Below, piece after piece: positions 24,747-32,618 of a stretch of DNA of 32,710 nt. The position numbers and the translations under genes were made by a program. Source of the DNA: Gammaproteobacteria bacterium (GTDB lineage Bacteria; Pseudomonadota; Gammaproteobacteria; Legionellales; Legionellaceae); contig JASBUZ010000055.1 in NCBI GenBank assembly GCA_030147635.1, positions 1 through 32,710 of the forward strand, written 5' to 3'. Every line of letters starts with the position of its first letter. Positions within the stretch are counted from its first letter, which is position 1. The notes under the pieces were generated by a model. That model saw only the letters and a program-made list of their open reading frames with translations, searched no databases and was not told the DNA's origin.

Positions 24747-26357
24747 ATGAGCAGTCATAAAGTTGAAGAAGAGTTAGCCGTTGTGGTTCAGAATGTTGGT
24801 GATGGAGTGGGGAATGAGGGCCAACAGTCCTTTTTAGAAATATTCAAAGAGCTTACAAAATTTTCAGTCCCTTATTTATCATCAGCAATTGTTGATGTAG
24901 CTCGCACATTCATTATTAATGCGTATTTGGCAAAGCTTGGTAGTGACGAAAATGCAGCAGGTGCTGAAATATCAACCATTCAGATGGTGACGGTTAGTAT
25001 GCTTTGTTGTAGTTATGCAACCGGAATTGATGTTGGTGCAACTTACAAAGCCGCACCACCAGAAAGACTAGCTGGCGAAACAGATGAACAATTCAATGCT
25101 CGCCACCAGGCACAGATTACCAAAAGCTTGTCTGAGATTATGAATGCTGCAGCTGTTGCTTCAGTTGGCATCAGTATTCCTTTGGTTGCCCTTTGTCTTC
25201 TGGCTCGGCCTTTTTTGAATGGCTTAAACCAGGATGCTGATTTGGTAGAACTTGCTGGACGTTATTATGATGCTTATGCATGGGGTGTCCCGGGCTTTGT
25301 TGGGGTTTCTTTTTTAAGACAATATGTGCTTGGCAGAAAGACTTATGAAGATGCGAGTGTTGTGCTTGGTTCAATGGCGATAAATACCGCGGTTGCGGGC
25401 ATTATGGGTTATGTTTTAACTTTTGGTATCGGTGGCTGGGAAGGCATGGGTATTGAAGGACTGGGCTACGCCAATGCTTGTGCTTTTTGGGTCAGTTTTG
25501 CAGCTTTGGCGGCCTATATTGCGCGCTCAGATCGCTATAACCCGGGCTTGAAGCTTGCAATTAATAAGGCATGGGAACAGCTCGAACCCAGAATTCATGA
25601 TATTGCGGTCGTTGGCGGGGCGATTACCGTTCGTGCATTTTCTGAGTTTTTATCTTTATTCGTTTTGACGATTATGGCCTCGAGCTTTGGTGATGATGCC
25701 CTGGAAGCAGACCAAGTGGCTATTCAATACTTATTATTGATGATTATTCCATCGTTTGGGTTAACGCAAGCAACTTCGATTATGTCGGCAGGCGCCTTTG
25801 CTCACAATGATAACCAAGGGGTGCTTGACGTGACGGTAGCCGGCTTATCCCTGAGTACTATTATCAATACGATGCTCTGTACCGTGATGTATTCAGCACC
25901 TAAGCCATTAATTTCCCTATTTCTGAATGTTGAGGAAAATCATGGAGTATATGTGACTGCAAAAAATTTGCTATTTATCAATGCCGCGACCCAATTGACC
26001 GATGGACCAAGGAATGTCTTAAGCGGGGTGCTGAATACTGGAAAAGACCAGATGAATCCGTTGATAGCCGGTGTGGGAATGAATGTAGTGTTAGCACTTG
26101 TATTAGGGTACGTACTGGCATTTCAAGCAGATACTAAAACAGAAGGATTGTTCCTCGGGCGTTTAATTATGACAACCCTATCAACGATATTTTTAGGCTC
26201 TGTTTTTGTAGGGCGAGTGGGTACAGAAGAAATTGCTGGTATGACAGCGCGTGCGCGTGAATGGTTCAGTATGTGGAATCCAGTCTCACAGTGTATGCGT
26301 TCTACTGATTTAGAGGCAGCGCTCCTCACTGATGAAGAAAGAAGACAAGTATTATAA
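24747..26357 (+). CDS. MATE-family efflux transporter (second copy)
   Basis: 536 residues from ATG 24747, two bases after the preceding stop; an in-frame TTG at 24723 inside the previous gene is rejected. About twelve hydrophobic segments follow a 30-residue acidic N-terminal tail. The MATE pattern is visible in the first half (FSVPYLSSAIVDVARTFI, and YDAYAWGVPGFVGVSFLRQY around the paired helices 5-6) and in the second half (SFGLTQATSIMSAGAFAH). An AGAGG ribosome site precedes it. With the other MATE and the two MFS proteins, it gives the cluster four exporters. It is sequence-distinct from the copy at 8601-10160. Cargo is unknown. Confidence 0.8.
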   Translation: MSSHKVEEELAVVVQNVGDGVGNEGQQSFLEIFKELTKFSVPYLSSAIVDVARTFIINAYLAKLGSDENAAGAEISTIQMVTVSMLCCSYATGIDVGATYKAAPPERLAGETDEQFNARHQAQITKSLSEIMNAAAVASVGISIPLVALCLLARPFLNGLNQDADLVELAGRYYDAYAWGVPGFVGVSFLRQYVLGRKTYEDASVVLGSMAINTAVAGIMGYVLTFGIGGWEGMGIEGLGYANACAFWVSFAALAAYIARSDRYNPGLKLAINKAWEQLEPRIHDIAVVGGAITVRAFSEFLSLFVLTIMASSFGDDALEADQVAIQYLLLMIIPSFGLTQATSIMSAGAFAHNDNQGVLDVTVAGLSLSTIINTMLCTVMYSAPKPLISLFLNVEENHGVYVTAKNLLFINAATQLTDGPRNVLSGVLNTGKDQMNPLIAGVGMNVVLALVLGYVLAFQADTKTEGLFLGRLIMTTLSTIFLGSVFVGRVGTEEIAGMTARAREWFSMWNPVSQCMRSTDLEAALLTDEERRQVL

Positions 26358-26373
26358 AACTAAATAGGAGTAA

Positions 26374-26787
26374 ATGATGGAAAAGTCACACTTGGAAAAT
26401 ACAGTCAGAGCTTTATATCAAGATATTTTTGATTCAGGAAACTGTGCAGCAGTAGATGCACATTATCAGCCAGATGTTGTTTGTTATTTTAATAACTTAG
26501 AGTTAACCTTGGATAATTTGAAAGCGGCTATGGCAAAGTTCGTTGAGACTCATAGTAATATCAAAACCGAGATCAAGCACTTATTGGTCGATGGTAATCA
26601 GACAGCAGCACACCTTGAGCGTCATGCAACAGATAATACAACCGGGCAAGAGAAGTTGATCAAAATTATGGTTATCAAAGAGTTTCAAGATGGAAAAGTC
26701 GCGAAAGTCTGGTTTATGTCTGATGATGCGGCGGTCGAATCGCTTTGGTCTGAAAAAGCGAGCACCGCAGGCTGTGCTGTCGCTTAG
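26374..26787 (+). CDS. SnoaL-like / NTF2-fold protein
   Basis: 137 residues with the cone-shaped NTF2-like pattern. An N-terminal helix (ENTVRALYQDIFDSGNCAAV) leads to a YQPDVVCYFNN strand segment, the AMAKFVETHSNIKTEIKHLL region, and the strands HLERHAT and IKIMVIKEFQDGKVAKVWFM. Members of the SnoaL group close polyketide rings by aldol chemistry, while others are isomerases, hydrolases or lack activity. It is last in the assembly-line operon and has AGGAG just upstream of its paired ATGs. A palindromic repeat starts three bases after the stop and may end the transcript. Either a second cyclase or an epimerase-like helper is plausible. Confidence 0.7.
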   Translation: MMEKSHLENTVRALYQDIFDSGNCAAVDAHYQPDVVCYFNNLELTLDNLKAAMAKFVETHSNIKTEIKHLLVDGNQTAAHLERHATDNTTGQEKLIKIMVIKEFQDGKVAKVWFMSDDAAVESLWSEKASTAGCAVA

Positions 26788-26790
26788 TCG

Positions 26791-26850
26791 CTGAGGGTCA
26801 GGGCTTGAATTTTGAATGAAATCATTCAAAATTCAAGCCCTGACCCTCAG
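26791..26850. repeat. REP-like perfect palindrome, copy 1
   Basis: A 29-base arm beginning CTGAGGGTCAGGGCTTGAAT is followed by two bases (AA) and the exact reverse complement of the arm. The 52-base core recurs at 29276-29327. It starts three bases after the SnoaL-like gene's stop codon. It could act as an RNA hairpin or terminator, but long perfect stems of this kind are typical of mobile REP/MITE-like elements. Confidence 0.85.
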
Positions 26851-26868
26851 GATATTGCTAAGAATGTC

Positions 26869-27414
26869 ATGATGAATAAACGTATTTCAAGCGAGCGTGT
26901 TTGTTTAACTCGCCCAGCTCAAAATGATATGAAGGTATTTTTACAGTCAGTTGCTAACAGCCATGCTCTCCATCACCCTTGGGTTTATCCCCCTGATACA
27001 GAAGAAAAATATGTGGCGTATCTTGAACGTACTAACAAAGAGTCACAAGAAAGTTTCTTCATTAGAGATAACCAAACAGAACAAATCACTGGAGTTGTAA
27101 ATATCAACAACATCGTGAGAGGTGCTTTTCAAAGTGGCTGCCTTGGTTTTTATGCTGTTTCGGGTTTTGAGGAACGGGGGCTGATGGGGGAAGGCTTATT
27201 GCTCGTCATGCGACATGCATTTGATACTTTGGGTTTACATCGACTTGAAGCAAATGTTCAACCAGAAAACGAAAAATCTATTGCGCTTGTGAAAAAGTGT
27301 GGGTTTCGTCATGAGGGGTTTAGTCCTCGATATTTAAAGATAAATGGCGTTTGGAAAGATCATGAGCGATTCGCAATAACAGCAGAAGAGGTTAATATCG
27401 AGAACAACACTTAA
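26869..27414 (+). CDS. GNAT acetyltransferase, RimJ/RimL-like
   Basis: 181 residues from ATG 26869 (or the adjacent 26872). The open frame extends upstream to an ATG at 26812, but that start lies inside the palindromic repeat and would add 19 residues encoded by repeat DNA, so I reject it. The body has the RimJ/L layout: SSERVCLTRPAQNDM, then GVVNINNIVRGAFQSGCLGFY, the acetyl-CoA loop region GFEERGLMGEGLLLVMRHAF and the end motif VQPENEKSIALVKKCGFRHEG. Relatives acetylate the N-terminal amine of ribosomal proteins or small amines. It is followed after 9 bases by the AhpD-like gene. Whether it belongs to the biosynthetic cluster is doubtful because the repeat separates them. Confidence 0.8.
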   Translation: MMNKRISSERVCLTRPAQNDMKVFLQSVANSHALHHPWVYPPDTEEKYVAYLERTNKESQESFFIRDNQTEQITGVVNINNIVRGAFQSGCLGFYAVSGFEERGLMGEGLLLVMRHAFDTLGLHRLEANVQPENEKSIALVKKCGFRHEGFSPRYLKINGVWKDHERFAITAEEVNIENNT

Positions 27415-27423
27415 GGACAAGCC

Positions 27424-27972
27424 ATGAGACTCACAAAAAATAACTTTCAGAAAACTCCTTGGTATTTAAAACCATTCTTTTGGCATCAAAAACGTAAATA
27501 TGGCCAATACCTAGAGCCTGCAAAGATTTGGGCGAGCTCACCCAGGCTATTTATTTGGGTGCTTACGCTTTATCGCACTTTAGTACGTCAAACATCTCCT
27601 GTGCCTAAAGCGATACGTGCTTTAGTTAGTATCAGAGTGTCTCAAATGAATTGGTGTGCTTTTTGTGTCGATTTAAATATGCTTCTGATGATAAAAAATG
27701 TTGGTGAGCAAGAAAAAATCGATGCCATTGAACACTGGCGCGATTCAAATTTATTTTCACCGGCAGAAGTAGCTGCTTTAGAATATGTCGAGCAAATGAC
27801 AGATAGTCAGCAACAGGTATCGGATGAGTGCTTTTTGCGTTTAAAACAGCATTTTGCTGAAAAAACTATTGTTGAGTTGACAGCGCTGATTGCTTTTCAA
27901 AACATGTCTAGTACATTTAACAGCGCACTTGGCATTGAACCACAGGGGCTATGTCAGACGCACCAGGGGTAG
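27424..27972 (+). CDS. carboxymuconolactone decarboxylase / AhpD-like protein
   Basis: 182 residues. The core has the AhpD-like helix bundle with VSIRVSQMNWCAFCVDLN, placing a CxxC redox pair at C78/C81. In AhpD the histidine four positions after the second cysteine completes the active site; here that position is N85, so peroxidase activity is uncertain. Family members reduce peroxides or act on muconolactone-like substrates. A ribosome site (AAGGACA) precedes ATG 27424. The last codons and the stop lie inside a degenerate half copy of the palindromic repeat, so the original C-terminus may have been altered by repeat insertion. Confidence 0.75.
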   Translation: MRLTKNNFQKTPWYLKPFFWHQKRKYGQYLEPAKIWASSPRLFIWVLTLYRTLVRQTSPVPKAIRALVSIRVSQMNWCAFCVDLNMLLMIKNVGEQEKIDAIEHWRDSNLFSPAEVAALEYVEQMTDSQQQVSDECFLRLKQHFAEKTIVELTALIAFQNMSSTFNSALGIEPQGLCQTHQG

Positions 27973-27983
27973 GGCTTGAATTT
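27967..27983. repeat. degenerate half copy of the REP-like palindrome
   Basis: GGGTAGGGCTTGAATTT matches the first arm of the palindrome with one base (C) deleted after GGGT. It overlaps the stop codon of the AhpD-like gene (27970-27972). No second arm is present. This suggests decay or partial loss of a third repeat copy. Confidence 0.6.
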
Positions 27984-28011
27984 AGTGTAATATTATATTG
28001 CAACTTCGAAA

Positions 28012-28052
28012 TTGTACATTAATTTTGAAAAAAAACCGTTTTTTATGTACAA
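28012..28052. promoter_or_regulatory. inverted repeat upstream of the AAA ATPase gene
   Basis: TTGTACAT (28012-28019) and ATGTACAA (28045-28052) are exact reverse complements 25 bases apart. They lie 35-75 bases before the ATG of the downstream gene, in an AT-rich region with an A8 run and a T6 run between the arms. The position suits an operator or a promoter-region hairpin. Confidence 0.35.
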
Positions 28053-28086
28053 TATTAAAATTGTCACTAAAAAGTGAACGAACTAT

Positions 28087-29268
28087 ATGTATATTGCTCG
28101 TCAAATGGAAGAAGCGCTAAAAGAGGCTTTTCAGCACTATCCAGTGATTACACTGATCGGGCCTAGGCAAGCAGGGAAAAGTACGCTTGCACGTACAACT
28201 TTTCAAGATAAGCCCTATGTAAATTTGGAAGATCCTGAGGTTCGCCGGTTTGCATTAGAAGATCCAAGAAGCTTTCTTGCGCAATACTCACAAGGTGCAA
28301 TTCTTGACGAGATTCAAAACACACCAGAGTTACTGTCTTATATTCAAGTCATCGTAGATGAAAATGGCCAAAATGGATTATTTGTATTAACTGGTAGCCA
28401 CCAACTTGCATTGCACAGTGCCATTTCACAGTCACTGGCAGGTAGAACGGCAGTTCTCACCTTATTGCCTCTATCTATTGCTGAGTTGAAACAACATAAC
28501 ATCGAGCTCAGCGCTAATAGTCAAATCTTACAAGGTGGCTACCCCAGAATATATGCGCAAAGTTTAAATCCAACTCGCACTTATTCTGATTATTATCAAA
28601 CTTATGTTCAGCGAGATGTTCGGCAAATGATTAACATTAAGGACATTACATTATTTGAAAAATTTATCAGACTGAGCGCGGGTCGTATTGGTTCTATTTG
28701 GGAAGCAAGTAGTCTTGCTAATGAAGTAGGTGTATCAGGACAAACCATTAACCACTGGCTTTCTATTCTTGAAGCGTCTTTTATTGTTTTTAGGCTTCAA
28801 CCTTATTTTGAAAATTTTGGTAAACGAGTTATAAAATCCCCTAAACTTTACTTTACTGATGTGGGGCTTGCGTCCTACCTACTTGATATTGAAAATATGA
28901 GTCAATTACGTCGAGATCCTCTACGAGGCGCTCTTTTTGAAAATATGACAGTGTTAGAGCTCATTAAGCACAGACAAAATCAAGGTTTATCGCCCAACCT
29001 ATATTACTATCGAGATAATCATAAAAACGAAGTAGATGCCATCATAAAATATGGACACGAGCTCATTCCGATTGAAATCAAATCAAGCCAAACTTTTCAT
29101 GCTAACTTTATGAAAGGTATTCAGTATTATAAGAAAATAAATAATGACCGCAGTTCATGCGGATATGTAATATATGATGGTCAAACATCTCAGCAAATTA
29201 ATGATATAAAAATAATCAACTATCGTGATGCTAATTTAATTTGGCAGTCACTTGAGGATAAGGAGTAA
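28087..29268 (+). CDS. AAA-family ATPase with C-terminal DUF4143
   Basis: 393 residues. Walker A is GPRQAGKST (25-33), Walker B AILDEIQ (71-77), followed by the LTGSHQLAL sensor stretch; this is the AAA_14 type. A winged-helix-like middle follows. The C-terminal DUF4143 part contains NEVDAIIKYG and LIPIEIKSSQ, the D-x(n)-ExK pattern of PD-(D/E)XK nuclease-like folds. These proteins are widespread in mobile and defence-rich DNA of bacteria and archaea, but their function is not established. The gene stands alone between a degenerate and an intact palindromic repeat, which fits a module carried by those repeats. A possible operator pair lies upstream. Confidence 0.85.
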   Translation: MYIARQMEEALKEAFQHYPVITLIGPRQAGKSTLARTTFQDKPYVNLEDPEVRRFALEDPRSFLAQYSQGAILDEIQNTPELLSYIQVIVDENGQNGLFVLTGSHQLALHSAISQSLAGRTAVLTLLPLSIAELKQHNIELSANSQILQGGYPRIYAQSLNPTRTYSDYYQTYVQRDVRQMINIKDITLFEKFIRLSAGRIGSIWEASSLANEVGVSGQTINHWLSILEASFIVFRLQPYFENFGKRVIKSPKLYFTDVGLASYLLDIENMSQLRRDPLRGALFENMTVLELIKHRQNQGLSPNLYYYRDNHKNEVDAIIKYGHELIPIEIKSSQTFHANFMKGIQYYKKINNDRSSCGYVIYDGQTSQQINDIKIINYRDANLIWQSLEDKE

Positions 29269-29270
29269 TA

Positions 29271-29332
29271 CCCGAGGGTCAGGGCTTGAATTTTGAATGA
29301 AATCATTCAAAATTCAAGCCCTGACCCGCGGG
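29271..29332. repeat. REP-like palindrome, copy 2
   Basis: The 52-base core (29276-29327) is identical to that of copy 1. Outside it the arms continue as CCCGA on the left and GCGGG on the right, pairing with one mismatch. It starts two bases after the stop of the AAA ATPase gene and ends 17 bases before rdgB. Confidence 0.85.
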
Positions 29333-29349
29333 GGAAAGAGTAAAATTTT

Positions 29350-29940
29350 ATGGAAGACACTATTGTTCTTGCAACCAGTAATCCAGGTAAAATTAAAGAG
29401 TTTGAGGCGCTTTTGGCGCCCCGAAAGTGCATTTTGCAGAGTGAGTTGAATATCAGCTCAGCCGATGAAACAGGCAGTACTTTTATTGAAAATGCTTTGC
29501 TTAAAGCACGTTATGCCAGTCGTATTGCAAAGAAACCTGCCATTGCAGATGATTCGGGGCTTGTGGTACCCGTATTGAATGGCGAACCTGGGATTTACTC
29601 TTCACGGTTTGCAGGCGAGCACGCAACGGATAAAGACAATATCAACCATTTGCTTGAGCGGCTAAAAGCAGTGACAGAACCAGGCACACGTCCCAGTGCT
29701 TTTTTCTATTGTGCCATTGTTTTTATACAACATGCAGATGACCCAACTCCTATATTTGGCGTGGGGCGCCTGGATGGAGAAATTGTGCGTACCCCACAAG
29801 GAAGCCAGGGGTTTGGCTACGATCCAGTTTTTTATTTGCCTGAGTATCAGTGCACCATGGCTGAACTCTCAAAAGAGCAGAAAAATACCATCAGCCACCG
29901 TGCACGTGCACTCCGGGCATTGAGAAAATCCGATGATTGA
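29350..29940 (+). CDS. rdgB: XTP/dITP diphosphatase (RdgB/HAM1)
   Basis: 196 residues, the usual length for RdgB. It hydrolyses dITP, ITP and XTP to monophosphates in the cytoplasm, keeping deaminated purines out of DNA and RNA. The family motifs are complete: [11 protein letters not shown] (8-18) for triphosphate binding, ADDSGL with its metal-binding acidic pair, [11 protein letters not shown] near 156-166, and the closing SHRARAL. A good ribosome site (GGGGAAAGAG) lies between the palindromic repeat and ATG 29350. The stop overlaps the next gene in an 8-base ATGATTGA, so it is the first gene of a small operon that also holds a deoxynucleotide hydrolase-like protein further on. Confidence 0.95.
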   Translation: MEDTIVLATSNPGKIKEFEALLAPRKCILQSELNISSADETGSTFIENALLKARYASRIAKKPAIADDSGLVVPVLNGEPGIYSSRFAGEHATDKDNINHLLERLKAVTEPGTRPSAFFYCAIVFIQHADDPTPIFGVGRLDGEIVRTPQGSQGFGYDPVFYLPEYQCTMAELSKEQKNTISHRARALRALRKSDD

Positions 29941-30409
29941 TTTGAGGATTTGTAAAAAAGAAAATCAGCAAGTGATTGCAGGATTGTGTCAGTTCTATTA
30001 TTACGACTTAGACAGTAAGTCAAAGCTTGCGAATCTACATTACCAAAATGGTCGTTACGACAAAATGGCTTATTTTGACAACTACTGGCAGGAAGAAAAC
30101 CGTTTTCCTTATCTGATTTACAAAAATGAGACGCCCATTGGCTTTGCGCTTGTGCATGATATCAGTGTGAACCCCGATGCTGACTGGAAGCTTGCAGAGT
30201 TTTTTGTGATGACACCTTATAAACATCAAGGTATAGGCGCCTCTGTCGCTCAGCAGTTATTTGAAAAACATCAAGGGCTGTGGGAAGTCTCAGTTCTGAG
30301 AGATAATTTGCCAGCCCTAGGTTTTTGGAATAAAGTGCTTGCGGGTACAAAACAGGTGACTCACCCCGATTTTCAAAACTATATATTTTTCGAAGTATTA
30401 AAGGATTAA
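29933..30409 (+). CDS. GNAT-family N-acetyltransferase
   Basis: 158 residues. The GNAT core is visible as [18 protein letters not shown] (beta strands 2-4), then [20 protein letters not shown], in which HQGIGA is the acetyl-CoA pyrophosphate loop (R/Q-x-x-G-x-G/A). [12 protein letters not shown] is the usual late helix. The substrate is unknown; relatives acetylate amines of small molecules or proteins. It overlaps rdgB by 8 bases and its stop shares one base with the next start (TAATG), which points to one transcript. Confidence 0.85.
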   Translation: MIDLRICKKENQQVIAGLCQFYYYDLDSKSKLANLHYQNGRYDKMAYFDNYWQEENRFPYLIYKNETPIGFALVHDISVNPDADWKLAEFFVMTPYKHQGIGASVAQQLFEKHQGLWEVSVLRDNLPALGFWNKVLAGTKQVTHPDFQNYIFFEVLKD

Positions 30410-30411
30410 TG

Positions 30412-31200
30412 ATGAGAAAATTAAAAATAGCTGGTTTATCGTTATTGTGTTCAAGTCAACTGTTTGCAGGGACCATGGGGGCCGTTGAAACCCCAAGCTT
30501 TGATGGTCTATATCTTGGGCTTGGTACTGGTTTTATTAGTATTTTTAATAACGATAGCTTTAGAACTCAGCGCTCGAATAGCACTAAAGTAGCGGGTATT
30601 CCAGAAGTCAATCGATATACCAACACCGCAGTTCAGTTCAATGCCAACCTTGGTTATGGCAAAATGTTTAAAGAAAAAACCTATCTTGGCGCCAAGGCTG
30701 CTGTATATTATTCTCCTTTTGAAAATGCTGGGGAGACCAACTACGCAGTACCTTTAGGGACGACTGCTTTAATTGGCACCAATACCATTCGCAGTAGCTT
30801 AAAGCCGATTTTTAATATTGATGGTGTGTTGGGTTATGAGCTATTTCCTCGTATGCTCTCGTTTGTGGAAGCTGGTGTGAGCTTCTCGAATATGAGACGA
30901 GATTATGAGTTTGCGAGACTTTATGCGCCCCTACCAAATCCAGATGGCATGTTTAGGTATAGCTATTTGCTTAGCCTTGATGCCTATAAAACCAGTTATA
31001 ATGTTGGCGTTGGTTTAAGCTACTTGATGCAACAACATTTTTTCTTATCACTCGAAGTCTTGTACAATGATATGAATAAGAGAACGGGTGAATCTTCAAC
31101 CTTGATGAGCGATACGGGTGTGAATGAAAGGCAAACCCGGAAAGTTTACACCAGTGCGGTGTCAGCGTTTGCGAGTGCATCACTTTTATTTGATGTTTAG
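30412..31200 (+). CDS. outer-membrane beta-barrel protein
   Basis: 262 residues from ATG 30412. This is chosen over the ATG at 30409 because AAGGA lies at the better distance of six bases. A signal peptide covers residues 1-20 (ends near SSQLFAG). The mature protein opens with SFDGLYLGLGTGFI, the typical first strand of small OmpW/OmpA-like barrels. It continues with alternating strands (FNANLGYGKMF, YLGAKAAVYYS, YNVGVGLSYLM) and ends ASASLLFDV, a hydrophobic last strand. The terminal residue is Val, not the usual Phe. Function is not readable; Legionella-type bacteria carry many such proteins. It may be a porin or a surface adhesin. Confidence 0.7.
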   Translation: MRKLKIAGLSLLCSSQLFAGTMGAVETPSFDGLYLGLGTGFISIFNNDSFRTQRSNSTKVAGIPEVNRYTNTAVQFNANLGYGKMFKEKTYLGAKAAVYYSPFENAGETNYAVPLGTTALIGTNTIRSSLKPIFNIDGVLGYELFPRMLSFVEAGVSFSNMRRDYEFARLYAPLPNPDGMFRYSYLLSLDAYKTSYNVGVGLSYLMQQHFFLSLEVLYNDMNKRTGESSTLMSDTGVNERQTRKVYTSAVSAFASASLLFDV

Positions 31201-31205
31201 GTGTT

Positions 31206-32201
31206 ATGACAGTTTTTGACTTACAACAAGTCCCAGAAAACGTTTCTGTGAACAAACTTGAAGAAAATGTGGCGCGCTTAGCAAAGCTCCACACTTTTTC
31301 TGATAAAGAGCGCGTGCTTTTAACCTATTTAGGCGGCATTACTAATCATGGCTTAAAAGCAGAGGGTGAGAATGTGTTTGTGCGTATTCCAGGCACGAAT
31401 TCGAGTCACTTTGTAGATAGAGTGGAAGAGCTGCAGATCCTCCATCAAATTTCAGAGCTAGGTTTATATCCGAAACTCCTTGAAGCTTACTCAGAAGGGG
31501 AGCTCAGCGGCTATAAGGTGGAACCTTTTATTGAAGGAGAAACCTTACAGTTTATTGATTTTGCAAAGCACCAGTTTGAAGTATTGCCTGTGATCAAAGA
31601 ACTGCATGATTCAAGCGCGGTGTTTAATCGAACTTACGATATTTTCGCGCGCCTGCATGTCATGTGCGATGCGTTGGGTACAGAGAAAAAAGTAGCCCAT
31701 ATGCCAGTGAGCGAGGTCAAGCAGTACATCAATAACTTACAAAAAATAAAGCAAGATTTGTTCTCATATCCCATTGCGCTAGCGCCTTGTCATAACGATA
31801 TTACTCCCGTCAATTTTATTAAGCTGAAAGCACCTATAAATGGACGTAAATATCAGCTGATTGACTGGGAATACGCAGGCATGAACGACCGAATGTATGA
31901 TATAGCAGGCATTGCTGCGATGCTTGCGATGAGCCTCAATGAGCCAGCATGTTTGGTACTTCGTTATTTTAATAGTACAAACACAGAAAAGTACGCCGAA
32001 GAGATTAAGCGCGTGCAGTTTTATATGCCAGTTGTAAAGCTTTATTATGCGATTTGGTCGGCTTTGCAGGTGGAAACTGGTAATGAATCCACTTCAATTG
32101 ATGAGCTCAAAAGCGGCTGGGGGCCTGAGTCACTGACTATATTCCTTGACCAATATCACTCAGAGCCTTATCAGGCATTGATTCATGCACATGCGGTATA
32201 A
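31206..32201 (+). CDS. choline-kinase-like phosphotransferase
   Basis: 331 residues of the APH/choline kinase fold. The catalytic loop is CHNDITPVNF with H196, N197 and D198, and the metal-binding aspartate follows in LIDWEYAG (D220). The N-terminal half has GGITNHGLKAEG and VRIPG in place of the nucleotide-binding loop and lysine-bearing strand. Relatives include LicA-type choline kinases, ethanolamine kinases and thiamine kinase. Choline or ethanolamine is most likely from the HND and IDWEYAG wording, which would feed phosphocholine into surface decoration or phosphatidylcholine synthesis from host choline. It follows the barrel gene by 5 bases. Confidence 0.75.
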   Translation: MTVFDLQQVPENVSVNKLEENVARLAKLHTFSDKERVLLTYLGGITNHGLKAEGENVFVRIPGTNSSHFVDRVEELQILHQISELGLYPKLLEAYSEGELSGYKVEPFIEGETLQFIDFAKHQFEVLPVIKELHDSSAVFNRTYDIFARLHVMCDALGTEKKVAHMPVSEVKQYINNLQKIKQDLFSYPIALAPCHNDITPVNFIKLKAPINGRKYQLIDWEYAGMNDRMYDIAGIAAMLAMSLNEPACLVLRYFNSTNTEKYAEEIKRVQFYMPVVKLYYAIWSALQVETGNESTSIDELKSGWGPESLTIFLDQYHSEPYQALIHAHAV

Positions 32202-32571
32202 AATTTACGTTGGCCATTCGCGAGATGAGCGGTTTGACTATCTTACCCAGTTATATCAACCATTGCGCGAAGCGCTGCCGGAAGATTTAATCATTGTGCC
32301 GCATGAGGGTGGGAAGGAAGCCGCATTTAACTCGAAAAATGTGATACCTACTTGCGACTTTATGATTGCCGAGGTTTCTTATCCGTCGATAGGGCTTGGG
32401 ATGGAGCTTGCATGGGCATTAGCCTCTGCTGTCCCCGTGCTTTGTATACATCAAGCAGACTGCCAGCCGTCTTCTTCAGTTACTCACTGTTTTTCAGACG
32501 TTTTAGGCTATGAAAAGGTCGCAGATATGAAAGATCATGTGGTTCAGTGGCGAGCAGAGCAGACTATTTAA
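32185..32571 (+). CDS. nucleoside 2-deoxyribosyltransferase-like protein (deoxynucleotide N-hydrolase type)
   Basis: 128 residues; the true start may be the third codon (32191), since the conserved part begins RYKIYVGHS. KIYVGHSRDERFD forms the first strand and substrate loop. CDFMIAEVSYPSIGLGMELA carries the family signature, in which the glutamate of the late SxGLGxELA stretch is the nucleophile. The closest characterised relative by pattern is DNPH1, which cuts the base from deoxynucleoside monophosphates; nucleoside 2-deoxyribosyltransferases share the fold. Together with rdgB this would make a nucleotide-salvage or sanitation pair. It overlaps the kinase gene by 17 bases. Its TAA ends exactly one base before the right-hand IS, so the insertion has left the protein intact but removed its native downstream sequence. 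Confidence 0.75.
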   Translation: MHMRYKIYVGHSRDERFDYLTQLYQPLREALPEDLIIVPHEGGKEAAFNSKNVIPTCDFMIAEVSYPSIGLGMELAWALASAVPVLCIHQADCQPSSSVTHCFSDVLGYEKVADMKDHVVQWRAEQTI

Positions 32572-32618
32572 CCGTTATTCCGCATTAACTTTTTGAATTA
32601 AATTTTTCGCGTGATCTA

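Larger units (their letters stand above)
6962..26787. other. hybrid NRPS / AT-less PKS biosynthetic gene cluster
   Basis: These genes form a complete cluster: two tailoring proteins, four exporters, a LuxR-type regulator, a two-protein assembly line ending in a thioesterase, and two small cyclase-fold proteins. Two plus-strand units (6962-10160 and 12316-26787) flank the regulator and a minus-strand MFS gene. No acyltransferase or phosphopantetheinyl transferase is encoded here; both must be supplied from elsewhere in the genome. The borders are inferred from where the genes stop looking metabolically related. Confidence 0.85.

Noticed and set aside
26812-26868. Upstream ATG extending the GNAT protein by 19 residues
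   Set aside because: This start is inside the perfect palindrome and the added residues are repeat-encoded; the conserved domain begins after the ATG at 26869.
26791-29332. A CRISPR array from the repeated palindromes
   Set aside because: Only two full copies exist, 2.4 kb apart with genes between them; no regular spacers.
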